DNA from: Posidonia oceanica
Lineage: Eukaryota > Streptophyta > Magnoliopsida > Alismatales > Posidoniaceae
Reading direction: 5' to 3'
Assembly: GCA_037176725.1 (NCBI GenBank)
Contig: JAZBRS010000075.1
Span: 73,224,001 to 73,288,000 of the forward strand
DNA length: 64,000 nt
Below, in pieces: positions 22,100 through 32,209 of this stretch (positions are counted from its first letter, which is position 1; the number at the start of each line of letters is the position of its first letter). The notes beneath the pieces are model-generated. The model searched no databases. It was not told the DNA's origin and saw only the letters and a list, made by a program, of their open reading frames with translations. Position numbers and translations under genes: made by a program.

Positions 22100-22224
22100 C
22101 CAAACAAGAAAAATACGAGAGCCGACAACTCTTTCTTGTCTGTTTCCCTCCAAATTCCATCATTGCAGATTTCTTCTCCCCGGAGATTCCGCAGCGCCCA
22201 CAAGCCAAACAGGGAGCGTCAGAA

Positions 22225-22323
22225 ATGGTGGAGCTCATGAAGCACCAAGTCTCCCGCCTTTCAAGGAATGGGAAGAAGTATAAGAGCAGGAGTGGAGCTG
22301 GGCGGACCATCGCCTGGTTGTGA
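22225..22323 (+). CDS. Upstream ORF in the bHLH 5' UTR (32 codons)
   Basis: ATG at 22225 opens MVELMKHQVSRLSRNGKKYK and then SRSGAGRTIAWL, ending at TGA 22321-22323, 54 bases before the main ATG. It lies entirely in the predicted leader, is strongly basic in the middle (RNGKKYKSR), and its ATG is in fair context (GAAATGG: A at -3, G at +4). A uORF this close upstream would be expected to lower main-ORF translation through reinitiation. I do not recognise it as a known conserved-peptide uORF; it is not the SAC51-class peptide known from other bHLH genes. Confidence 0.45.
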   Translation: MVELMKHQVSRLSRNGKKYKSRSGAGRTIAWL

Positions 22324-22376
22324 ATTGTGGGTGAAGTTTTCCTTCGTGGGTTCTTGTTTTTCTGAGGTTTGGGGAG

Positions 22377-24504
22377 ATGGGTACTCTTTCATTTGGGGAT
22401 TTTTTGGTTTTCAGGGGGTTTAGTGATGGTTTGGACTTCGGCGGCGGTGGTGGTGGAGGTGGTGGGTTGGTGCCTGCGGCGTTGGTGTTGGATGGGGCGA
22501 GAGGGGAGCTGATGAAGGCTCCTGTTAGGATGGGGAAGAAGGGAAGAGGAGAAGGGATTTCGGAGGTGAAAGCTGCCTTGGTTTCGAAGAGTCACAGTGA
22601 AGCTGAAAGGAGGAGGAGGGAGAGGATTAATTCTCATCTCTCCAAACTCAGGAGCCTTGTTCCCACCACCAGTAAGGTTGATAGCTTTCATTGTACTTTT
22701 GCCGAAAGAGATTATTGTACTGTTCTAATTTTAATTTTTTTGTTTATCATGCATTCTTGTTCAGTTGTTATGATTCTATTTGTAATGTCCTGATATTTGC
22801 ATGTAGTCTTTGGGGGATTTGAATCTTTTGGTGAATTCAGTTGCCTGAATTTAAAGATCAATTGCTTGTTATTGGATTTCAGTCTTGAAGTTTGTTACTT
22901 CAATTAGTAGCTTGTGGCTTTCATAGATGCTTTTAAGTTTCCGAGAGTTAAAGGTTTTTCCTTCTTTCTTTCCTTTGCTCATGAAGCTTGTTTCATTGTT
23001 ATTATTCATCTGTGTGCTTGTAATTTGATAGTTTTTGGGTTCCAATTCTCATACATATATATTTTTATTCATAGATGCCTCATTTTTTCTCTACATTAAT
23101 AGTGAGTTGCTTGTAATCTTTTTTAATTCAACTGAGATTTTCATATAAGGACTTGGTAGTTCTTTAAGTCAAAACACAGTGTTTGCCTTTTCAATTTCGT
23201 CTCTTCATTTTGTCTATAGGCAAGGTGGCATCGATGGAATGTCTTAATGCAGATTTTGTGTCAAAAACATATAAATGCAAGTCAGCTCTGGAAGGTTATA
23301 CTCACTATAACATTATAAGGGATACTTTTTCTTTCTTCCTTTCCTTTTATCTATTATGGATGAAGAAAAGGTCAACTATGAGGTTTTTAAATGGTCTGGC
23401 AGAACTCAATTTTAGGAATTGTATGGAAGAGGAAATAGTTAAAACTAAGCTATAACAAGGGAAGTAGATTCATGTAATTAATGGAAAATACCTTATGTTC
23501 ATACTTATTTAGTTATTTCTTCTAAATTGGGATTTTCATTGATAAATATAGGTAGGTAATTAAATGGATGATTGCAATACCCTATTCATCTCGTGCCTAA
23601 TCATGTGTTTGGGCTTGAAAGTGAGCAGCTAACGTCATAACAACATTCTAGTGAAATTGATTTTTGAATTCAAAATCCACGGATGGGAAGAGTCGTTAAC
23701 TCCATCATTTGAAGAGGTTTCTTTTGCATGTTACCTATCTTAGTCCCTCTTTCTCATTATATTAATTATTGGAACAATTGCTTCCTGATATGGACTTGAG
23801 TTTCTGTTTGTCATCCCGCTGGCTCAACGGATGGAACAGCAAGTTACAGTTTTAAAGTATCTGTTTTGAATTTTTAGTTCTCTGGTAAATTTGTACAATG
23901 CATAGGCCTATTTTCTCCTGCATGTTTTTTTTTTTTCGGAATGGACTGTATTGTCAAACTTGTGATGTCCACTGAAAGAAACATTATCTCCCAAATTAAA
24001 AACTCTGGATAATTGAATTTTTGTGATGCTTTGCAGATGGATAAAGCAGCATTGCTTGCAGAAGTCATCAATCAGGTAAGGGAACTGAAGAAAAATGCAA
24101 TAGAAGTTGGTAAAAGATGCACAATTCCATCGGATGCAGATGAGGTGAAGGTAGAAAATTGTGGAGATGAGATGAATGAGAGGAACTTTTTAATCAAGGC
24201 ATCCTTATGCTGTGAGGACAGGCTAGAGCTCCTTGCAGATTTAAAACAGGCGTTGAAGTCACTCCAGCTAAAAACTGTGAGTGCTGAGATCTCAACTATG
24301 GGAGGAAGAATGAAGAGTGTATTTGTGATGACTTGTGAAGGAAGCAGTGACAACATAGAGAGGCACCTTATCACAGGCTCAGTGCACCAGAAACTGAAGG
24401 CTGTTCTAGACCGGATGTCTTCACAAACGGAATTCTCCCCTAGCACCTCACTTTCGGGAAAGAGGCGAAGGATTTCACTATTCGATTCCTTGAGTTCTTC
24501 ATGA
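22377..24504 (+). CDS. bHLH transcription factor (bHLH30/51/106/107-like), two exons
   Basis: Predicted join 22377..22676, 24037..24504, giving 255 residues. Exon 1 ends ...PTTSK and is followed by GTTGAT. Exon 2 starts after TTTGCAG with MDKAALLAEVINQVRELKK, so the 1360-bp intron lies inside the HLH loop, phase 0. A glycine run is at residues 22-30. The basic region KSHSEAERRRRERINSHLSK (71-90) has the His73-Glu77-Arg81 pattern of E/G-box binders. Helix 1 is SHLSKLRSLVP and helix 2 DKAALLAEVINQVRELKK (102-119). Residues ~153-232 (FLIKASLCCEDRLELLADLK to LKAVLDRMS) form an ACT-like dimerisation region, and the C-terminus is SGKRRRISLFDSLSSS. Length, domain order and intron site fit the plant bHLH106/107 group, nuclear DNA-binding dimers. 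No lesion is seen. The ATG at 22377 is the first in frame after the uORF. Confidence 0.88.
22677..24036 (+). other. Intron of the bHLH gene
   Basis: GT at 22677-22678 and AG at 24035-24036 join exons in phase 0 and restore the expected TTSK-MDKAALLAEV loop-helix 2 sequence. The intron is AT-rich with a T-run before the acceptor region. No transposon or ncRNA was recognised inside. Confidence 0.8.
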
Positions 24505-25257
24505 GACTCCTGTGCATGGTCATGTTGATACTTAGTACATACTAATCTTTTGCTTGTTGGAAAATCTTCAGCTGCATCTTCTGATCTCGTTACATAGTTT
24601 GATAAATATTTGATAGAGTTATCATCGTAGACCATTTAGTTTGATCTGTTGAGGGGCAGCAGTATCCATGACGAAATATTTTACTGCACGGATTGTTCGT
24701 TTTAACTTGAAGCGTGAAGGCAGAAGCATAAATAATTCGCGCTTGCATCAGTATTCTATCCAATAGTGGCAAACTGGATGACCTCTTGAATGGGACTTGC
24801 AATGCCTTCTACTTGTGATTCTTCGAACGTAAGTATATAAATAGTGCACTGAAATTACATGCCCAGGAACCAGGGTAATCAACTCATGAATTGTTATACT
24901 TATCAAATAATCTAGTGTGATATGTTAGACCATTTTGTTCCTTTTGTGATTCTTATTAGGCAACAATGTCAAGTTTTTGATCAATCTATAATTGAGCATA
25001 AACTGAATGTAGTAATCAGACCTGGCATTAGCACCAAGTTTCAAATGAAACACTTCGGCACAAAAACAAGATATGTTTCCATGTTGTTCAACCTTGAGGC
25101 TAACTTTAGGCAGGACAATCAATTTCAATTTGAGGTCAATGAATAAATTATATTTAATTAGAAATATTGAAACAAAATTCTAACTTAGATATTAAGCTAT
25201 GAGATATATTAAATTAAATATGCATATTTATGTGCTATTGATACCACTTTGCAATAA
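24505..25257. other. bHLH 3' region and intergenic DNA
   Basis: It holds the predicted 3' UTR after TGA at 24502-24504. No AATAAA hexamer clearly positioned for cleavage was found. No other gene seen. Confidence 0.5.
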
Positions 25258-25833
25258 GTTAATATGAGGGCACAAAATATAATTATGCCATCGACAATCT
25301 TTAGTATTACGAAAATACTATCCAAATTGAAAAAATATCTTATTATACCATCCATCTCTACTTTTAATTTAAATGCAAAAATACCATCAGGTTTAAATCT
25401 GTTAGTTTCAGAGATTAAAAAAATGGAATATGTCCTAACTCTTTTAATTTTAATTAAATGTATTTTACTTTCCTATCCTCCCCTAGTTCACAATCATTTA
25501 ACCCTAGGATTCGTCCTTAAATGGCATAAACTCAACCTTAGCATCTGTTATCATCCTAGAATCAGCACCCTATAAGATGAATAAAAAATAAACTACAAAA
25601 TCCCAGCTTAATATAAGGGGTAGGTCAGTAGTATTGTAAGGGCAAGTTAGTTATTTATATCTTTAAGTTAGATTTTAACTCATTAGCATCAAGACTTAAT
25701 CAACATCTAAGGTTTTTTTACATTTAAAATAGGAATAGATGGTATATATGATTTTTTTTTTTCCAATTTAGATGTTATTTCCGTAATATTTGATATTGTG
25801 GATAGTATAATTGTATTTTCCCTGGTTAATATG
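25258..25833. mobile_element. Non-autonomous MULE-type foldback element
   Basis: GTTAATATG occurs at 25258-25266 and 25825-25833 as a 9-bp target duplication. The 558 bp between have long imperfect terminal inverted repeats. The left begins AGGGCACAAAATATAATTAT; the reverse complement of the right begins CAGGGAAAATACAATTATAC. Pairing continues for about 120 bp (TATTACGAAAATA..CATC against TATTACGGAAATAACATC, then TACCATC). Nine-base TSDs with long TIRs starting near AGGG are the signature of Mutator-like elements. It encodes no transposase; the small frames at both ends are reflections of the TIRs. Confidence 0.78.
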
Positions 25834-28200
25834 AAGCCTAGAAGTAGAAGACTAGTTGAACAACAAAATATGAATGGTTGCATACTTGTATTTGCAAACC
25901 ATGGCACCTTAGACAAGGTGTAGGCTGTTGGATGAAATCCAATGAGAAGAAACTGCGTGTAGTGGTGGAATCTCCCTCATCTCTCCCGTAGAGTAGGTGT
26001 CGCCACGTAGATCTTTCTTATCTCTTCATGTAAAGTTTTTGATACTTTTTATTCCTTAAAACAGTGATCTGCACATGTGCGTTTGGCTAGTTTAAGATAA
26101 AGATCACCAACTTACAATTCGAGTGGAGGTCAAAAAGTTTGTTAAGATTTTAGTGTGAATTCGAGAAAATTCTAGTCATCTTGATCTCTTTGTCCCTTGT
26201 TCCATTGTTCGTTAAGGGCAAGGCCGAGTCATGTCAGCTGTTAGCTGACGGTGTAGTGATGGCATGACACAACTAAACCTGGAAAATGGGTCAGTGAACT
26301 GATAAGTGCATTGCATGTTTAATAATTTAATTAAAAAAAAAATATCTTGATAAAAATTATATTCTTTCTTTTGTAGTATTGAATATAATAAATAAATACA
26401 TGTAACATTACACAATACACATACTGTAGTTATTAAATTTGAATATTTATAAAATCAAGTCTACAGTAGTATTTCTCTTAGTTAACAAGTATCAGAATGA
26501 TAATTAATCGAACAATTTATGAAATTTATTACTAAAATATCAGAATACAGATGTGATTGCTAAGCTAAGATCCACTATTGATAAGCTTTTAAGTTTTGTA
26601 GACAAGAAAACATCCATTTGTGAACAAAACAAAAATATGAAAAGGAGAAACATAGCATGTATAGGTTGTTTGTTCTTTTTTAGAATTTTGAGATAGAAAT
26701 AAAATTAACAAAAAATTAAATATATAAGATGACAAGGAGAGATCAAATTTAAAATTAATAACAACAATAAAACTCTAAATGCTCATAAAAGCATAGTTTT
26801 CATGTTGCCATCTGAGTGTTTAGTTTATGAATTCCTTTATCATGATCATATTGCGTGATTTTGATTTTGAAAATGTCTATTTTTGTATTTGCAAGATTGT
26901 GTTATTCTAAGGAACTATACTAACACTAGTAATTTTCAATAATAAAAATAGTACTTATTTTTTGGAGTGATGAGAAGTTGAATGTAGACATGAGAATGTA
27001 TTGTGTCACATTAATGTTGATAAATAATATAATTATGCATAAGAGACGTATTGACAATTAATATGTGAAGGACATATGTTATAACTATCTTCTCATCATT
27101 TCACATTCATAAGTGACAAATAATAATGTAATATACTAGATTAATCAATGAATGATATCAAAAAATATAAACTTTAGACTTTAGTGTATTTCAATGAGGT
27201 ACTCAATTGGTATTATTGGATCAAAGTTTGGTATTAACAATTCCATAAATTATCTATCTACGTCTATTATCAATTATTAAATAAGAAGTCATAAATATAT
27301 AATTAAAAAAATAAGAGTGAAAAAATATTAGATTAGTATGAGAGGAATGTGAATGGGCTTTATCTTAAATATAATAAAAGTGAAAAAATATGTGTTTTGA
27401 TTAGCAGGATAATGAATAATTACTAAACATGCTTCTACTACTTTTACAAAGTAAGAATTAGTATAATAGTATTGCTATAGATATAGATTAATATGTGAAG
27501 GACATGTGCATTTTCCACCCATTCTAAAATGTGTTAAGCTTGGTTCATAATTGTAAACTATGAATGTTTGTTCAAATTTAAGTTGTCTGTGAGTCTACAT
27601 ATATATTTAAATTTAAATGAATATCAGATTATGGATATAAAGATGTTGTATGGATAATTTAGATATTTTATTATGTTTGTTTATCCCTACTCTTCTCTTA
27701 ATATAATGGGTAATAGATCGATCAATCAATAGATAGGTAGGTAATAGATAAATAAATAGCTAGATTTCAAACAAACAAAATTTGTTATTCTTAAGGTAGT
27801 TTGTGTTTCCTTACTAAATCCGTTATTATAATGTACCAAAAATATCACTGCTTTAGTAGTTCTTATAAATTGAACATAGTCACGTAGGTAACAGAGGCAT
27901 AAAAAAAAAGTTAGCGTGTCACTGCACACTCTTTAAAATTCTTTATTGAATTTTTTCATACAAGTTTATCATATAAAAGCAGACGATATGAAACATCCTA
28001 TTCCCATCAAAATACGACTTTGAGCTACAGAAGTAGGTAATTCGATGCGAATGTGGTTTGGAAGGCCCAACAAACCCTATCTAACATGAAACAAAATTTC
28101 TTTGGATTGCCCCACTATACGTACGTAATTCCATTTTCTAGTTGATGTTAGGACATGCAGTAATTCCCATCAACAAACAAAAAAAATGAAGAAAATAAAA
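25834..28200. other. AT-rich intergenic DNA
   Basis: No gene seen. It contains simple GATA/ATAG-type repeats at about 27716-27765 and several long A/T runs. Confidence 0.5.
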
Positions 28201-28253
28201 CAGCCAATTGCAACTTCCCATCTTAATTTAAATGCAAGTGGCTGCAAAGGAGG
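28201..28253. repeat. Older direct repeat copy left of the tandem array
   Basis: The sequence from CAGCCAATTGCAACTTCCCA to GTGGCTGCAAAGGAGG matches 28474-28528 in the first array unit with only a few changes; similarity fades afterwards. It is an earlier duplication, about 273 bp apart, at the same locus. Confidence 0.75.
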
Positions 28254-28421
28254 AAAAAAAAAAAGGAACTAAAACAAGATTCCATCACCTTCTCTCACCC
28301 ACCTACCTGTTTTATATGCATTCCAAGGTTATGCCTTCGTATCAAAAAAAAAAAAAAAAAGTAAATTAAAAGACATCACAAAATAACTTCATTCGGAATA
28401 AAAATCATTTGCCACTGTATA

Positions 28422-28459
28422 GGGGGGGGGGGGGGCGGGGTGAGTGTGGTGGTGGGGGG
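28422..28459. repeat. G-rich tract at the left border of the tandem array
   Basis: A run of 14 G (28422-28435), then C, GGGG, a GTGGTGG stretch and GGGGGG. It is G-quadruplex-prone and touches the array border at 28454. Confidence 0.85.
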
Positions 28460-28545
28460 CAAAAATTGAGAAAATAGCCAATTGCAACTTTCCATCTTAA
28501 TTTAAATGCAAGTGGCTGCAAAGGAGGGGAAATAAAAGAACTAAA

Positions 28546-28737
28546 TCAAAGAATCCTATATCCAGCCACAAACCCCACCGTCACTCCCAAATTTATCCAT
28601 CTCTTGCTCTCCTCCACCAACAATACAAATCCCATTTGTCTTACCTGTGCCAACTGTTCTTCCTCTTTCACCAAATAATGCATGAAAATGCAGTCCTTTG
28701 GTATGTTATCATTTGATATGAAATACCTAGAGAACAA
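28546..28737 (-). other. 63-codon ORF of unknown status, present in every unit
   Basis: Reads MFSRYFISNDNIPKDCIFMH then YLVKEEEQLAQVRQMGFVLL and a further 23 residues ending GYRIL. It lies between the copia 3' LTR and the array junction, probably in flanking DNA outside the element. It repeats unchanged at 32302, 36058 and 39814. I recognise no family. Identity between copies reflects the recent duplication, not selection. Confidence 0.25.
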
Positions 28738-28746
28738 GGAGGAGGT

Positions 28747-29062
28747 GATAGACTATACAGGACTTATTTAATATCATCATGTAGTCGATCTTGATGTAGA
28801 AACGTTCATCATATGTATCCTTACAGTAACCACATTTGTTCCTATGGAAGGAATCTCTCAAAACAAAAGTAAAAGAGCTAGAAGAGTTATTATGTGGTTG
28901 TGTATTGAAATCTTAGAATGATGTCTCTTTTATAACAAACTCCATAACTGTATTATAATATCCTTTATACACCACTTAATATAATATGTCTCACAATTAG
29001 GCTAGTCCACTAATTAAGTTGGTTAAGTCACATAAGTTCAACATTTGGACTTAGGTTCAACA
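28747..29062 (-). repeat. copia-array 3' LTR (unit 1)
   Basis: On the minus strand AAGTGGGAGAT (polypurine tract) is followed at 29062 by TGTTGAACCTAAGTCC, the LTR start. A TATAAAAG box lies inside. The far end is placed at CTATCA (28747) because it is the first fitting CA end; the true end is uncertain. Copies lie at 32503-32818, 36259-36574 and 40015-40330. Confidence 0.65.
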
Positions 29063-32000
29063 ATCTCCCACTTGACTTATCCAACTTACTTTATGTTAAA
29101 CAAAACCTTATGTGAAGCAACCACTTTCCAATTGCTTAACAACGCATATTAACCTTCATTTAAAAATAACAACCTTCATAGATACCAGTTATAGCAGTAA
29201 TACATTGTCAAGATGTATGTCCCTTCCATGTACTAAGATATCTAAGATTGAAGTTACAATTGAACACTTTATGTGACAATCAATATTTTATGAATAAACT
29301 TACAAATATCATGACAACAAAAGTAAAGTTTATTCTCTTTCATTTATCTAATGATAAAACAATAGTTCAATATTTAAACAAAATAAGAACTACTAAACAG
29401 AGATCATCAAATAAACGTGACATCACATAGTACATCAGTGTCTGAACTATCAAAGCAAAAGCTCAAAAGAACTAACTAAACCCATCTTTAGCACATATTC
29501 ACTGTAGGTACCGGACAGAAGTGCCTTTATAAGAGGATCAACTAGCATTGAATCAGTTCTAATATGCTCAATAGACACCAAATGTCTCTAATTCTCTTCT
29601 TTACAATCAAGAACTTGATCTCCATATGCTTGCATGCACTAGAGCTCTTGTTGTTATTAGAGAATTTAACTGCCGCCTCATTATCACAATATATCTTTAT
29701 GGGTTTCTCTATAGAGCTCATGATTCTTAAGCATGTGATAAAGTTATGTATTCAAATAGCTTGCGAAGATGTCATATGGCAAGCTACATACTCAGCCTCC
29801 ATGGTAAAAGCAGCAACTGTCTTTTATTTGGTACTAGACCATGAGATAGTTCCTTCAATAAGTAAGAAAATATATCCAGAAGTGGATTTTCTAGTATCAA
29901 TGCACAGAGCAAAATCTGAGTCAGAGAATACAATGACCTCTAGTTGATCTGATTGTCTGTATGTGAGCATGAGATCTTTAGTTCCTTGCAGATATCTTAA
30001 AACATTCTTTGCAGCTTGCCAATGTAAAAGCCCTGGATCACTTTGATATCTTCCCAGATACCTAGTGACAAAAGCTAGATCTGGTTGAGTACATGTTTGT
30101 GCATAGTTGATACATCTAACTAATGCATCATATGGTTTATCATTTATTGCAAGTCTTTCTGAATCCGATTGGGGTCCTTGCAATTTTCTTAGTTTATCAC
30201 TCTTTACAATCGGTGCCTTACCAGGAGTACAATTTCCCATTAAAAACTTCTTTAACACACTTGATATGTAAGACTTCTGAGACAGCCCGAGTATGCCCAG
30301 AGACCTGTTACGGTGAATTTCTATTCCAATAACATAATGACTTCACCCATGTCCTTCATATCAAAGTTGTTAGATAGAAAATCTTTAGTCTCCCTTAATA
30401 AACTAAGACTTGTACTTGCAAGCAGAATATCATCTACATACAAGACAAGTAATATCCATTTGCTCCCACTTTCCTTCAGGTATATACATTGATCAACAAT
30501 GTTTTCCTTAAACCCAAAGGACATGATAACTTCGTTAAATTTGAAGTACCATTGTCTGAAAGCTTGCTTGAGCCTATATATAGATTTCCTTAGCTTGCAA
30601 ACCATATATTCCTTTCCTTTAACCTCAAAACCTTAAGACTGTTGCATGTACACTTCTTCCCCTAACTCGCCATTCAGGAAAGCTATTTTCACGTCCATCT
30701 GATGTAGCTCTAAATCAAAATGAGCTACTAATGCCATAATTATTCTTAATGAATCCTTTGAGGAAACTGGAGAATATTTTCATAATAATCAATGCCGTCC
30801 TTTCGTGTGAAATCCTTTGTCACTAGTTTGGCCTTATATCGTTTAATTAATCCTTTTGAATTCCTTTTGGTATTATAGATCAATTTACAACCAACTGGTT
30901 TCTTTTCCAAAGGCAACTGAACGAGTTCTCAAACTTGATTGCAATCCATAGAGATAAACTTTTCTTTCATAGCTTGCAACAAACTGTCAGAGTTCACACA
31001 ATTAATGGCTTGTGAAAACGTTATCGGATCGTCGATCCCTTGTCCCATGTCCTCACCAGATAAATATACCACATAATCTGAAGGAATGCCTGATTTCTTT
31101 TGTCTATTAGATCTTCTTAAATTGGCCTCTTGATGCTCATGTAAAACCTGAACATGTGGATCAATAATAGGCACTTCAACTGGTTATTCATGTGATTGTT
31201 CTTGAGTCGGTGTAATTACCTCCGAAGTATTGTTCATTAGAACAATAAGTAGCAAATACGTCTCAAACTCTTGAGTAGGATAAACATTATTGTTCTCAGA
31301 AATCTGGTTGGGAACAATAACATATTCCTGAGATTCCTCAAAAACATAATCTCTAAGGATACTCCCACTAACACAACCATCTTCTAAGAAGACAGCTCTA
31401 TCAGTTTCAACTATTCTTGTGGTATGTGTTGGACAGTAAAATTTGTAGCCTCTTGACCTCTCTGGGTAACCAATGAGGTATCCATTGATTGTCCTTGAAT
31501 CCAAAGATTTCTCATGTAGATTGTAAATTTTAGTTTCAGCTGGACATCCCCAAATGTGCATGTAACCTAAACAAGGTTTCTTATTGGTACATAACTCATA
31601 AGGAGTTTTTTCTACGGATTTAGTAGGAACCCTGTTTAGAATATGCACTGCTGTCTTTAAAACTTTATCCTACATTGAGATTGGTAAAGTCGAGTTATTC
31701 ATCATAGCCCTAACCATTTCCTTAAGCATCCTGTTTCGTCTTTTAGCAACCCCATTAATGTTGGGTTTGCCTGACATTGTGTATTGAGGTACTATGCCAT
31801 TTTCCTTAAGAAACTGCGCAAATGGTCCAACCATCTGTCCCATCTCAGTGTGCCTGCCATAGTACTCGCCACCTCTATCTGATCTGACTGTCCTGATATG
31901 TTTTCTCGATTGTTTCTCTACCTCCAATTTGAAGTCCTTAAAAACATGAGGGACTTCAGATTTTTCATGAATGAGGTAAAGATACATATATCTAGAATAG

Positions 32001-32209
32001 TCATCAATAAAAGTAATAAAGTATTTTTGGCCTATAAAACATGGGCTAAAGGGTCCATAAATATCAATATGAATCAAATCTAAAGTAGCTTGACATTTTG
32101 TGGCATGTTTCCTGTACGTGTTGGTTGTTTTGGACTTTATGCAATCAACACAAATTTCAAAATCAGTGAAGTCTAATGATTCCAAAAGACCATCTTTCCA
32201 CCTTCTTTT
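29063..32209 (-). pseudogene. copia-array pol, unit 1 (integrase, RT, RNase H)
   Basis: Minus-strand order: integrase from 32209 (DFTDFEICVDCIKSK, HIDIYGP, RSDRGGEYYGR, GVAKRRNRM in place of ERRNRT) to a TAG at ~31670. The continuation 31648-31184 (HILNRVPTKSVEKTPYEL, then IWGCPAETKIYN) and the linker 31174-30929 follow. RT has SIYRLKQAFRQWY and intact YVDD at 30605-30321; RNase H is at 30258-29824 (YAQTCTQPDLAFVTRYLGRY, FSDSDFALCID). Past further stops the tail reaches the LTR. Stops and frameshifts separate every block. Gag, protease and the 5' LTR are missing from the unit. The 61-, 69- and 127-residue plus-strand frames overlapping it are shadows. Confidence 0.88.

Larger units (their letters stand above)
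28454..32209. repeat. Array unit 1
   Basis: Reference unit. It has A at 31967 (the FFMNE form on the plus strand), like unit 4 and unlike units 2 and 3. Confidence 0.93.

Noticed and set aside
22377..22793. 138-codon ORF as a single-exon bHLH protein
   Set aside because: After PTTSK the frame runs into intron sequence; splicing at 22677/24036 restores helix 2 and the C-terminal domain.
29564..29947. 127-codon plus-strand ORF repeated in each array unit
   Set aside because: It is antisense to copia RNase H, whose motifs are on the minus strand.
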